Below, one piece after another: positions 34,808-44,699 of a stretch of DNA of 64,000 nt (position 1 is the first letter of the stretch; each line of letters begins with the position of its first letter). The translations under genes were made by a program, and so were the position numbers. The notes beneath the pieces were generated by a model. The model saw only the letters and a program-made list of their open reading frames with translations. It did no database searches and was not told the origin of the DNA. This DNA is from Chaenocephalus aceratus (Eukaryota > Chordata > Actinopteri > Perciformes > Channichthyidae). The DNA is taken from contig JAMFTG010000334.1 in assembly GCA_023974075.1 (NCBI GenBank), forward strand, positions 98,218 to 162,217, given 5' to 3'.

Positions 34808-35075
34808 AGGATGTCTTCAAAGATGTTGTACAGGTTAAGTTTAGGTAGCATAAAAAGTTTGTTGGAAGCAATGTGTACTTCACAATTTGAACTGCTAGAA
34901 ATATAGTGATGAATTGGGGCAAATAATGATCAAAGGTCATCTTCTGTGTAGAGAAGCCATACATTTTTATTCAAGCTGTGTTCACTGAGGACAAAGTGCA
35001 ATTCATGGAAAAGTGTTTTGCATTGTCATTTAAGCAGGCTGCCGTTGGGAATACAGAAAAATTGCCTTTCGTCAT

Positions 35076-35148
35076 GGCTCGTTGGTCTAGGCGGTATGAT
35101 TCTCGCTTCGGGTACGACAGGTCCTGGGTTCAAATCCCGGACGAGCCC
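35076..35148 (+). pseudogene. tRNA-Pro (CGG), mutated
   Basis: 73 nt: taggCggtatg in the A box, gtacgacagg in the anticodon stem, tcctggg in the T stem. Counterpart of 8,129. Confidence 0.75.
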
Positions 35149-35417
35149 AGGATGTCTTCAAAGATGTGGAACAGGTTAACATTTAGGTAGCATAAAAAGT
35201 TTGTTGGAAGCAATGTGTACTTCACAATTTGAACTGCTAGAAATCTAGTGATGAATTCAGGCAAATAATGATCAAAGCTCATCTTCTGTGTAGAGAAGCC
35301 ATACATTTTTATTCAAGCTGTGTTCATTGAGGACAAAGTGCAATTCATGGAAAAGTGTTTTGCATTGTCATTTAAGCAGGCTGTCGTGGGGAAGCCAGAA
35401 AAACTATCTTTCGTCAT

Positions 35418-35489
35418 GGCTCGTTGGTCTAGGGGTATGATTCTCGCTTTGGGTGCGAGAGGTCCCGCGTTCAAATCCCGGACGAGCCC
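35418..35489 (+). tRNA. tRNA-Pro-TGG: tRNA-Pro (TGG), one change
   Basis: 72 nt; cccgCgttc alters the B box and T stem. Type 2 spacer, unusual after TGG. Confidence 0.78.
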
Positions 35490-35758
35490 ACGACATCAAC
35501 AACAGGTTTAGTTTAGGTATCAACAATTGTTCTTATTAAGCAATGTCTACTTCACAATGTGACCAATCCTGTGCCCTGCTAGAAACCTAGTGTATAGTAG
35601 GGGCACAAACTGACCAAGGCTCATCTTCTGTGTAGAGAAGCCATGCATTTTCATCCAAGCTTTGTTTATTGAGGCATCATGCAATGAATGGAAAAGTGTT
35701 TTGCGATGTCTTTTAAGAAGGCTATCGTTGGTAAGACCAAGAAATAGCCTTTTGTCAT

Positions 35759-35830
35759 GGCTCGTTGGTCTAGGGGTATGATTCTCGCTTTGGGTGCGAG
35801 AGGTCCTGGGTTCAAATCCCGGACGAGCCC
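35759..35830 (+). tRNA. tRNA-Pro-TGG: tRNA-Pro (TGG), one change
   Basis: 72 nt; tccTggg in the T stem. Type 3 spacer. Confidence 0.82.
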
Positions 35831-36097
35831 AAAATGTCTACATAGGTGTGGAACAAGTTTAGTTTATGTTGCAAAAAAAGTTTGTTGGAAGCAAGGTGTA
35901 CTTTACAATTTCACTTGCTCCAAATCTAGTGATGAGTTGGGGGAAATAATGATCAGGGCTCATCTTATGTGTAGAGAAGCCATCCATTGTTATCCAAGCT
36001 TTGTTTATTGAGGCATAATGCAATGAATGGAAAAGTATTTTGCGATGTCATTTAAGCAGGCTATCGTTGGTAAGGTGATATAATTGCTTTTTGTCAT

Positions 36098-36169
36098 GGC
36101 TCGTTGGTCTAGGGGTATGATTCTAGCTTTGGGTGCGAGAGGTCCTGGGTTCAAATCTCGGATGAGCCC
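36098..36169 (+). pseudogene. tRNA-Pro (TGG), mutated
   Basis: 72 nt with ctagc in the anticodon stem, tcctggg and tctcgg in the T arm, and gatgagcc in the acceptor. Type 1 spacer. Confidence 0.75.
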
Positions 36170-36427
36170 AGGATGTCTTCAAAGATGTGGAACAGGTTAA
36201 GTTTAGGTATCAAAACAAGTTTGTTGGAAGCAATGGGTACTTCACAATTTGACCAATACTGTGCCCTGCCAGAAACCTAGTTCGGGCAAAACATGATGAA
36301 GGCTCATCTTCTGTGTAGAGAAGCCATCCATTTCCATCCAAGGCATAGTGCAATTAATGGAAAAGTTGTTTGCATTGTCATTTAAGCTGGCTATCCTTGG
36401 TAAGACCAATAAATAGCGTTGTGTCAT

Positions 36428-36464
36428 GGCTCGCTGGTCTAGGGGTATGATTTTCGCTTTGGGT
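36428..36464 (+). pseudogene. tRNA-Pro (TGG), 3' half deleted
   Basis: Stops after the anticodon (gctttgggt) and runs directly into a type 3 spacer (acataggtgtgg). The deleted stretch covers the T arm, acceptor 3' strand and spacer start. Confidence 0.8.
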
Positions 36465-36723
36465 ACATAGGTGTGGTACAGGTTTAGTTTATGTTGCAAA
36501 AAAAGTTTGTTGGAAGCAATGTGTACTTCACAATTTGAACTGCTAGAACTCTAGTGATGAATTGGGGCAAATAATGACCAAAGCTCATCTTCTGTGGAGA
36601 GAAGTCATACATTTGTATCCAAGCTGTGTTCATTGAGGACAAAGTGCAATTCATGGAAAAGTGTTTTGCATTCTCATTCAAGTAGGCTGTCGTGGGGAAG
36701 ACAGACAAATTGCCTTTCATTAT

Positions 36724-36786
36724 GGCTCGTTGGTCTGGGGTCACTTCGGGTGCGAGAGGTCCGGGGTTCAAATCCCGGACGAGCCC
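36724..36786 (+). pseudogene. tRNA-Pro (CGG), internally deleted
   Basis: 63 nt: the D loop and 5' anticodon stem are lost (ggtctggggtcacttcggg). Last unit of block 3 with a recognisable gene. Confidence 0.8.
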
Positions 36787-37036
36787 AGGATGTCTTCAAA
36801 GATGTGGAACAGGTTAAGTTTAGGTAGCAAAAAAAGTTTGTTGTAAGCAATGTGTACTTCACAATTTGAACTGCAAGAAATCTAGTGATGAATTGGGGCA
36901 AATAAAGATCAAAGCTCATCTTCTGTGTAGTAAAGCCATGCATTTTTATCCAAGCTGTGTTCATTGAGGACAAAGTGCAATTCATGGAAAAGTGTTTTGC
37001 ATTATCATTTAAGCCGGCTATCCTTGGTAAGACCAA

Positions 37037-38320
37037 CTGTGGACTTACCAAGTCTTAATCCAAAAAGAAACTGAAAGATAATTACCAACATTAAAGTGTA
37101 AGAGACATTTATTTAAAGTTAGCTTTAGCCTTTTTGATTGAGTTGGTGCCCAAAGTGCATTAAGGAGGGAAAGATGTACAGAATGTAACCCTCCAACAGA
37201 TGATGTCTTTGTAAGGAGGCTTTCACATCAGAGACCGAGGCCTGGATCCAAGTACACTTGAAAAGGAGTACTCGAGTTAGGTTAACATTTACTAAAGTAC
37301 TTTTCGCTTTAGGTGAGAAAACGAAGTCCTGCTGTGTCCCAAGTATTTTTTTCCAATACATAAATCTTAGTATCACTTTTAAGAGCAAATAAAGACTGCA
37401 TTATAAGCCTATTAAAAGTGATACTAAGCGAAAAAGGACACTATAAAAAAGGTGCATGAGGAGACTACCCATGTTTGTAAGGTGTCATGTGTTACGTTAA
37501 GCTAATTCCATTGGATGTTGTCATATAATGACTGCTACTGTCCTGTGCTTTAGTAAAACCTCCAGTATGTGAGTGTTGAAGATATGCATAGCATACAGTG
37601 TTCTTCCAGTTATGCATTTTGTCGGTGGTGGTGGTGTTCGAGGGAATTTGGGGATCTTTGCACAGATGTATGAGAAAATAAACCTTTGTATTTTATGTAC
37701 AGTATGTTATGATACAAATGGGATTGGAACTGGCTCTGATTTAGTGTTGATTGTTGGTGTTTTGTCATATTCTGTGTTTTTAAGAAGGCTCTTTTTAGTC
37801 AGAGCCGTTCACCGTCATTGTGAGTGACACCGTGCTGTGTGCCGTCATGGATCACTCTGGAAATGTTCCAACAAATATATAAAACATTTCAGAATCATCC
37901 TAAACTTGTTTTCTTTCACTTTCACCTCATACATATTGACTCACCTCACGTCATGTTTCAGTATTATCAGCAATGATTTATCCTGAAAACATGCATGAAA
38001 ATATCCTGCTCCATCTATTTAAACATTTTTGATTTATTTTGATAACATTTTAATTTCATGTAAAAAAAAGTATTTTCACAAAGGACACAAAACAAAATGT
38101 TCAAATAGAAAGTTTACTGAACTCAATCAAAACATATTTATTATTTAGTTAAAACCAGTTTTTGTTTGCATCAGATCATTATCAAGCAAGTTTTTGTATA
38201 ACATTATTAGTTCCTTAATATACAGTATCTCTAAGTGAAAGCAAATAAATGTTGTCATATTGACAAAAAATGTCTTGAATTTCAATAATGTTAAGCCATA
38301 TTTATGCATGAAGGTGTAGT
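37037..38320. other. Non-array DNA, no gene seen
   Basis: AT-rich, with no supported reading frame. It includes a perfect 17-bp inverted repeat (37,366-37,382 with 37,412-37,428, loop 29 nt) and sequence resembling the 'gtactcgagttaggttaacatttact' type of dispersed fish repeat. Confidence 0.5.
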
Positions 38321-38376
38321 AAACCGGCGCCCCTCCGTTACAAAGCACCGTCTGTACAGACTGAGCTACTGCAGCC
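38321..38376 (-). repeat. tRNA-derived SINE head fragment
   Basis: The minus strand reads GGCTGCAGTAGCTCAGTCTG followed by a GGAGGGGCGCCGGTTT B-box-like part, as in heads of fish tRNA-derived SINEs. No body or tail is recognisable. Confidence 0.5.
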
Positions 38377-38566
38377 TTGATCCACTACACAGTTTATACA
38401 GAAATCAAATCGGGGGGGGGGGTCCACAATGACCAATACACCTAATTAAAGCTGAACTACCTGATGAAGACCATTGTTTCTGTGTTAGCTGAATATTTTT
38501 GTAGAATTCTGTTGAGTATTAAATAATTGCGTGAGTGTGAGGGTATTAAAATAAATTGGTCAGTAA

Positions 38567-39086
38567 CAGTGGCGGCTCCAGAGTATTTTTGTTGGGTAAT
38601 CTATGGTAGGGCTAACCCATACAGTGGTGGGGCTCAAGTCAGTATTTGCAATGTAATTACATACACGCTATATCGCCCCCCTTGACAGTGAAACGCCACG
38701 TGTGAGGTTTAGATTATTCCAATCAAAATGGAACTGTATGAAATAAAACTGCACATTTGCATTTTGATCTGACCGCGGCCGCGCTGATATAATGCCAGAT
38801 AATTTTCACACCTTTAGTAAATAAAACTCCCCCACTACTCAGACTATTCCATGCACCCCTCTTCTAGTATAAGCCTGAATGGTCTCGACCATATTGCATC
38901 AGTAACGTGCACTTGTTACAGCAGGATCAGTTTGTGTGTTGTGGACACGACCCTTATATTTTCGCACGCCGTGTTCAAAGTTTAGCTTATTTAATTTGCT
39001 TACTTTAACATCATTTTTCATGGTGGGGCTAAGCCATTTCTTGGTATGGCTGTAGCTACCCCAGCCATACCCTGGCGCCACCACTG
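38567..39086. mobile_element. hAT-like MITE, 520 bp
   Basis: Inverted ends CAGTGGCGGCTCCAGAGTAT and CAGTGGTGGCGCCAGGGTAT, with a subterminal 'ggggctaa' motif on both sides. No clear 8-bp duplication is visible, so the boundaries are approximate. Confidence 0.6.
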
Positions 39087-40027
39087 AGTGTGTCTTAGTG
39101 CCAAGTTTTATCATAGTATGATTTTTCATTCGAGCAAATGTGGCTATGGAAATGTTCAAGATATTAAATGTGCCTGGAAAAAGTAGGCCTATGGTATTAA
39201 GGGGGATCCCAGAGGTTGTTTTTTGTAAGTTGCCTTTATCTGTTCAGTCGCTTGAAATACTTTTTTGTATGCAAAATTGACAGTAAATAATAAATATTGG
39301 GGTAAATCATTGTCTCTTTAGTCATGAACAGAAACATATTTCAGCTAAGGTGAAGAGGAGTGATAGTGTATTATGTACCAAGAATCAGTCTGCAATTTAC
39401 AGAGTTAGATGATTACATGTGGAACCTTATGGAACAAGTCCTTACACAAAACCGAAAGGGACAATTGAGTATAGTGCTGAAAAGCTTTGAATCCATTCTC
39501 TTTATTGTTCAGCCATAATATTCTTTGGAAAATTTCTGAGTTTGGCCTTGACCTGCTTGAAGAATACAGAATACAAATACTTACATGATAAGCATTAACT
39601 GTTAACAGTTCTCGATTGGAAATTTGAACAAAACGTGTAACGTAATCATATTGCTTTCAAATATTTAGGTTGATCAATATTTCTGGGAAATTGACACAGG
39701 AAAAAAGTTCATGATATTGAATAGACCTGGAAATGTTCCCAGAAAGAAGACAAGGTCATCAAGATTCAGTAGTACAGCTTAGTTTATACCATTTCACACA
39801 ACACAATCATTTGAGAACTTCAATTAAAAAAAAAAAGTTTATTGGCCACATACAATCTGCAATGCAAAGAGAACCAAGAATAAAAACCAAATTCAGATTG
39901 AAGAAACCAGTCAGCGAAATGGATCCATCTGTATCTTCAGTAGACTGGGCTTGAGCTGAATAAGTCATCTCATGTAAAATAATGAAGCTACAATTCAAAT
40001 TCTGATACAGTAAAGTAATATTTTTAC
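39087..40027. other. Intergenic and 3' region of the ZP3-like gene
   Basis: 39,087-39,837 shows no gene. The stretch next to the ZP3-like gene may hold its last exon. Possible acceptors near 39,955 give short tails in different frames, and I could not choose one. Confidence 0.4.
39838..39843 (-). terminator. Polyadenylation signal AATAAA
   Basis: AATAAA on the minus strand, followed by a T run, about 185 bp beyond the last confident ZP3-like exon. A plausible 3' end for that gene. Confidence 0.45.
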
Positions 40028-43000
40028 CCATGCCCTTCGACAAAGTGGCAGGCTTTCTTAGTGCTGTCAAGACCATTGGGATCCCAAGCCAAAAGTGTGC
40101 AGTGGATAAAGACCTGTTGGGTAGAGGGGAAATATAGGCATCAATTAATCTCAGTTTCCACAATAAAACCGTGTCTCTGGAAAAAAAAAAAAATGTAAAG
40201 GCCAATTTACCTCTTCTCCCATAGCAAACGTAAAGGTCTGAAGTGATAGCGGATCTCCGATGACTTTTGCCTTGGTTCGAATTTTGATCGTGAAGACACA
40301 CGTCCAAAAGACATCTGTTGGGTTAAAGAAAATGTATTAGCATTACGACCAAAATATATTTTTGAAATGAATGCTCATTGCCATGAGTACCCTTTATTGG
40401 AGATTATAGGGTACATGGTGCTTTCAGGGTACAGCTCTGGTGTGGTAGCAGCTACACATTCGTCAAGAAGCAGCAGCAAGGGCTGATGGGTCTCCTGCAC
40501 CACACTAGCCATGATGGGGATGATGGAGCCCAGAAGAAAGCGTGTAGATTCAGCAGGGCCTGAGAAGTCGTCTAGGGCAGTAAACAGGAGAAGAGTCATT
40601 AAGTTACAAAAGTCAGGGAGAGCTGCCGTTCGTAGAGAGTTTCTCATGTTGTTTACCCACCATTCATGAGGCCAATGTTAAACTGCAGATCTCCTAGACT
40701 GTAGGTTTTAAACACCGGGTCATAGATCGTAGCATACCAATCTTTGGGCCTGCAAAAAATAAAGCAGAAGGGTACAAAAAATGCTGCAAAGTGAACCTAT
40801 TGAATGTATTAGTGCAAGCTTGTTTATTCCTACGAACCAATTCTTTATTCTTATTCCGCCGGGTTATTTTGTCCGTCTTCTTCTCCCACATCGCAGAAAC
40901 TCCGTTCAGGAATCTATTGCTATTACTTCTCATTCATAATTCCCGAGATACATCCCAGAATTCATCACATTTTTAACATGGAAGTCAAGAGAACCTCTTC
41001 AGACTTGAAAAATCTTCATACGACTTCAACTGCTAACTGTTCCTTCATACTTTCCCTCAGAAACCTCATTCCAACTTTAAAATGTTACACATTTTTGACA
41101 TTATTCATATTAAACAACTTTTAAATCAGATTCAGACTTTTAGAAATATTAAACATTGCTCAGAACTTGGTAAAGAGGCCTTCTTCAGATGTTAACATTA
41201 GTGTGTATTGCACAGCTCGTTAAGGCTTGAGTGCGTGATTTCACAGCTAGAGTGGACAGCTTGAAATTCGCTTTCATATATATATTTTTTTTTTAGACTT
41301 GCCAAACCCTACACTCCTGAGACATAATTATTAATGAGAAAACATCTTGTATCTCCATTAAAGCCCATTGTACATTCAGGCTCATCTTTCCTCACACCTT
41401 TAGTTAGCCAAAAATGGCACATTATTGACCCGATAGTACACAAAAGCACACTTCAGATGCCAAGGGTTCTTGAGATGCTTCACACGTTGAAATTTACCGA
41501 TATCTGTTACGGTTATTCAACAAAACGTTCACATGCAAGAGGTTTATCTCTAATTCAGAACAATGGAAAGGCTCTCCTCTCACTGATTACTGCACATCAC
41601 CATGGACACCTTTGATCTCTGGGCTCAAGCACAGGTGTTTCATAACATGATGATGTCATAACTTCAACTGACATGCTCAGAACGCCACCAAACATCACAT
41701 GATGGTTAACACTGTGGCCCTGAAAAGCTCTCCATCAAATCTGATTTTACATAATGTGGTGTTACTATGGCAACGCATCCCTCACCATAAAACACAATGT
41801 CGCGGTAACTCCAATGGACACGGTCTAATCGTCCCCCACTATTCACGTGTATATCACCGGTCCATGCCTCAACAGCTCTATCCCAAATCTGAGATCTCAC
41901 CATATGCCGTTTCCATGGAAACGCATCCCTCGCCTTAAAACACGATGCTGTCGTGATACCTAAGCAAATGGTCTAAAACAGCACCAGACTTCAGATAATT
42001 GTTAATGGTCCGGCCCTCAACATGTCTATGTGCCATTAGTGCATTTTCCTCAAAAGCTGTTGCCATGGCAACGCATCCATTGCAATAAAACTCAATATTG
42101 CTATAACTCCTATGAAAATGGTTTGGAAAACTTCACATTTGTGCCAACAGTCCAGCCGTGAAGACATCATACAGGGACAGTTTTGAGATTTATTCAAATG
42201 CCGTTGCCATGGCAACACAATGCTCACCATGAAATACGGTTCTCATAACTGCAGTGAAAATGCTCCAAACTCCACAGGTTTTGTAACGATGAAGCCATCC
42301 ACATATCGAAGCGTATTATGGGGTGTAAAATACCGTTGCCATGGCGACAGATCATTCGCCATCAACTTAGTTCAAGAGTTTGCAGTTCAAATATTCTGCT
42401 ACTTTTCCAAGCTTTATTACTTTCTTTTCTTATCACAATTCAAGCCCCCAGTGTTCATGTATCATTTCAATCTAAACATTCTTCACTTTCTTCTTACACA
42501 TCACATTTCAGCATAGCAATCCAACGTCAGCATAAAGTATTCCCACTAGCAATTTCTTCAGGAATTGCATTCTCTAGTTATGAACTGTTACTCCTATGCT
42601 AAAATACTTCCTCCAAAATGCAAAAAACTAGAGTGAACTTAAATGTGTGATGTTCAATTAAAACTACTGGGAAAAACTCAATTGACGATGAATTGGGAAC
42701 AACACAGTGTACCTTAGGGATTGTTCTCAGTAAATGGGTACATTTTTTGTTGAAAATACTTCAATAGATAAAGCTAATTTGGGAATTGAACAGAAACAGG
42801 CTGTAGATTCCCTAAATCAGTCTCCTATTCATTGTCTATATAGCAGCTTCAGACTTTATACAAGATGCCATCACAAGTTTGAGACGGACTTCTATGGTTG
42901 GTGGCTTTGAGAGGGAGAAGCTTATTATCAAATTGAACTTTCCCAGGCCATGAAAATGCCAAATTGGAATTGTTAGTCAAGGGTAGTGTCAACCTTTAGC

Positions 43001-43533
43001 ACCATATGTTGGTATGAACACTAACCTCTCATATGCACATACAACTGGGTGGGTGAAGGCCAAATTGTAAGAATCCGCAGAAGCAACGTAGGTCAGATCA
43101 TTGCTGTACACCAGTGCATCCCCGGTGACCTGTTAGAGAGACAAAGATCCCCCTGACAGAGCTGTAGGAAATATAGCAGACTCACAGCTTGCAGGTTTAA
43201 AATATATATACACATACCAGTCTCCTAAAGTTACAGTCAGTGAGATCCACATAGAAGTAGGCCTCTCCTGCTGAGAAGCTAGTTGGGAAACAGTTACCCA
43301 GACGGAGAAGCGACGTGTCGGTCCTGGGGTCGGCTTTCTGTCCACATCAGCGTCACAAAATCCGGCCCACAGTCCACTTTCATGTCTGCAACACAAAGAA
43401 ATTAAGTTTAGACTCAACTATTTGAGTCAAGGATTATAACATGGCTTTAATTGTTTCCATTCTTACCTGCATATACCACCATGGCAGCTGCCAGGCTCAG
43501 AAGCAGTGCACCTTGACAAAATGAAACCATCAT
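40028..43533 (-). CDS. ZP3-like zona pellucida (egg envelope) protein, seven exons
   Basis: Spliced minus-strand gene. Exons: 43,533-43,467 (signal peptide MMVSFCQGALLLSLAAAMVVYA), 43,385-43,218, 43,129-43,026, 40,749-40,661, 40,571-40,391, 40,314-40,211, 40,113-40,028, all with GT-AG junctions. Recognisable ZP-module blocks: CGPDFVTLMW, LRLGNCFPTSF, DCNFRRL-VTGDALVYSNDL, VVCAYER, DWYATIYDP, GSIIPIMASV with LLLLDECVAATTPE, and HCTLLAWDPNGLDSTKKACHFVEG. This order is that of ZP3, a secreted egg-coat subunit. Three apparent one-base deletions, one in exon 2 and two in exon 6, break the frame while codons stay conserved on both sides. They may be assembly errors or mean a young pseudogene. The last exon is unresolved. 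Intron 3 is unusually long (2.3 kb) and holds a repeat. Confidence 0.85.
41761..42348. repeat. Diverged ~145-bp tandem repeat with RFX X-box-like palindromes
   Basis: Inside intron 3 of the ZP3-like gene. Palindromes GTTGCCATGGCAAC or close variants lie at 41,761, 41,909, 42,059, 42,203 and 42,335, spaced 132-150 bp. Between them, diverged copies of 'cgcatccctc.ccataaaacacaatg...gtaactcc' are alignable. The palindrome equals the RFX X-box consensus (established motif); function here is unknown. Confidence 0.7.
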
Positions 43534-43566
43534 GACCGAATACTTGCTACTGACACAGTGCATGTT

Positions 43567-43572
43567 CTTATA
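43567..43572 (-). promoter_or_regulatory. Putative TATA box of the ZP3-like gene
   Basis: TATAAG on the minus strand (in aaggTATAAGaaca), about 35-40 bp upstream of the first ATG. This implies a very short 5' UTR, common for ZP genes. Confidence 0.5.
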
Positions 43573-43576
43573 CCTT

Positions 43577-44699
43577 GTTCCTGAGAGGCATTCATCAAGA
43601 TAACGTCTTTCACCTGGTGCCTGTCAACAGTCCCAGCTGCAGCAGCTAGAACACTGATTACAGCATGGGGAGCATCCAATCACATTAGTCCTTACACCCA
43701 ATTCATTTTTATTCAGCTTCATCAGCAGCACAAAATCACCATTTCTTAATAAATGTATTATCCTGTGTGACTACCTTAAATTCTTATTTAAAACACTTTG
43801 AGGATCATAGTAAATGGGTTGTCTTACTGATGTTTTGATTTAGTTTTGCTGTTATATATATTGACATTAATATATCTATACGTTGGGATTCATTGTTCAA
43901 CGTCAAGTCATGCAAGAAAAAAGTTTTCTTTGAGAATTAAAAGGCGAGTCATTTCTAAACAAATGATCATTTGGGGGAAGGTAGTATTCCTTTATCAGAT
44001 GTCCTGTCCTATTCAAATGTGTTATTTTTATATCTTTGACCTAATGGAAACTCAAGGGAAGGGAAAAAGGTAAATGTTTCAGTTCATTTAAGTTGTATTC
44101 AGTGTGAGAATATATCCACACACGTGAATATTAGTTGTGTTGCTATGATGTCATCTTTTAACTGCATAAACACATGCCATGCACGCCATCCCTATTGATT
44201 TTATATTCATGGCCAGAAAGTAAACTATGCTACATTCAACTGCAGGCATGAGTGGCCAGAAAATAAATTCAGATCAGAATTGTCTTTTCAAATGAGGCTC
44301 AACATAAATAATTGCCATAGTTGTAATAGCAGACAGATCACCAATAGCTTTTAAATCAGGTGGTGTATGTAATGTCAGAATGTATATCATGTGCAGAGCT
44401 CAATGTAACATGGAAAGTGAAAGAATGATTCAGGGGCTATACTCCAACTCACTCACTCCCATTGAAGGTTACATTATAATTGACAGTATCTTTCAATGAC
44501 AAAAGTCACACAAAACTAGTACAATTCTACTGATGGGACCAATGGACACAGTTGAGGACAGTAGACAACTCATATGAAGTAAAGATACTCGTTTTATACT
44601 CGACAGGAGTTAACAGTTTTATTTATACAGAGATTATAGACAACTTTAATCTGCATTTGGTCTCTCCCCAATCTTAGACTGGACTTCCGTTGAGAAAAT
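43577..44699. other. Intergenic, no gene seen
   Basis: AT-rich sequence between the ZP3-like promoter and the L2 element. No recognisable coding, RNA or transposon features. Confidence 0.4.

Larger units (their letters stand above)
26951..37036. repeat. Segmental tandem repeat, copy 3 (incomplete)
   Basis: The third copy runs in register with copy 2 (offset about 13,837) through hAT-A and hAT-B. It then diverges within the tRNA repeats and ends near 37,036, without element M or a second Kolobok-like element. Non-array DNA follows directly. Confidence 0.93.
29233..37036 (+). repeat. tRNA-Pro tandem array, block 3
   Basis: Sixteen tRNA-Pro copies in the plus direction. It follows blocks 1 and 2 up to hAT-B, then decays, with the last units truncated or internally deleted, and stops at a junction near 37,036 (gtaagaccaa, then ctgtggactt). 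Confidence 0.92.

Noticed and set aside
2280..37036. CRISPR-like array of regularly spaced repeats
   Set aside because: The repeated element is a 72-nt tRNA-Pro gene and the 'spacers' are homologous to one another. The context is a vertebrate genome.
37573..37827. 84-codon plus-strand frame (MLKICIAYSVLPVMHF)
   Set aside because: No domain, no splice context, and composition typical of AT-rich non-coding DNA.
40571..40590. tctagggcag at the ZP3-like exon 5 boundary as a fifth hAT site
   Set aside because: It resembles GTCTAGGG-CAG by chance. No inverted terminal repeat or duplication follows, and it lies in a normal splice acceptor.
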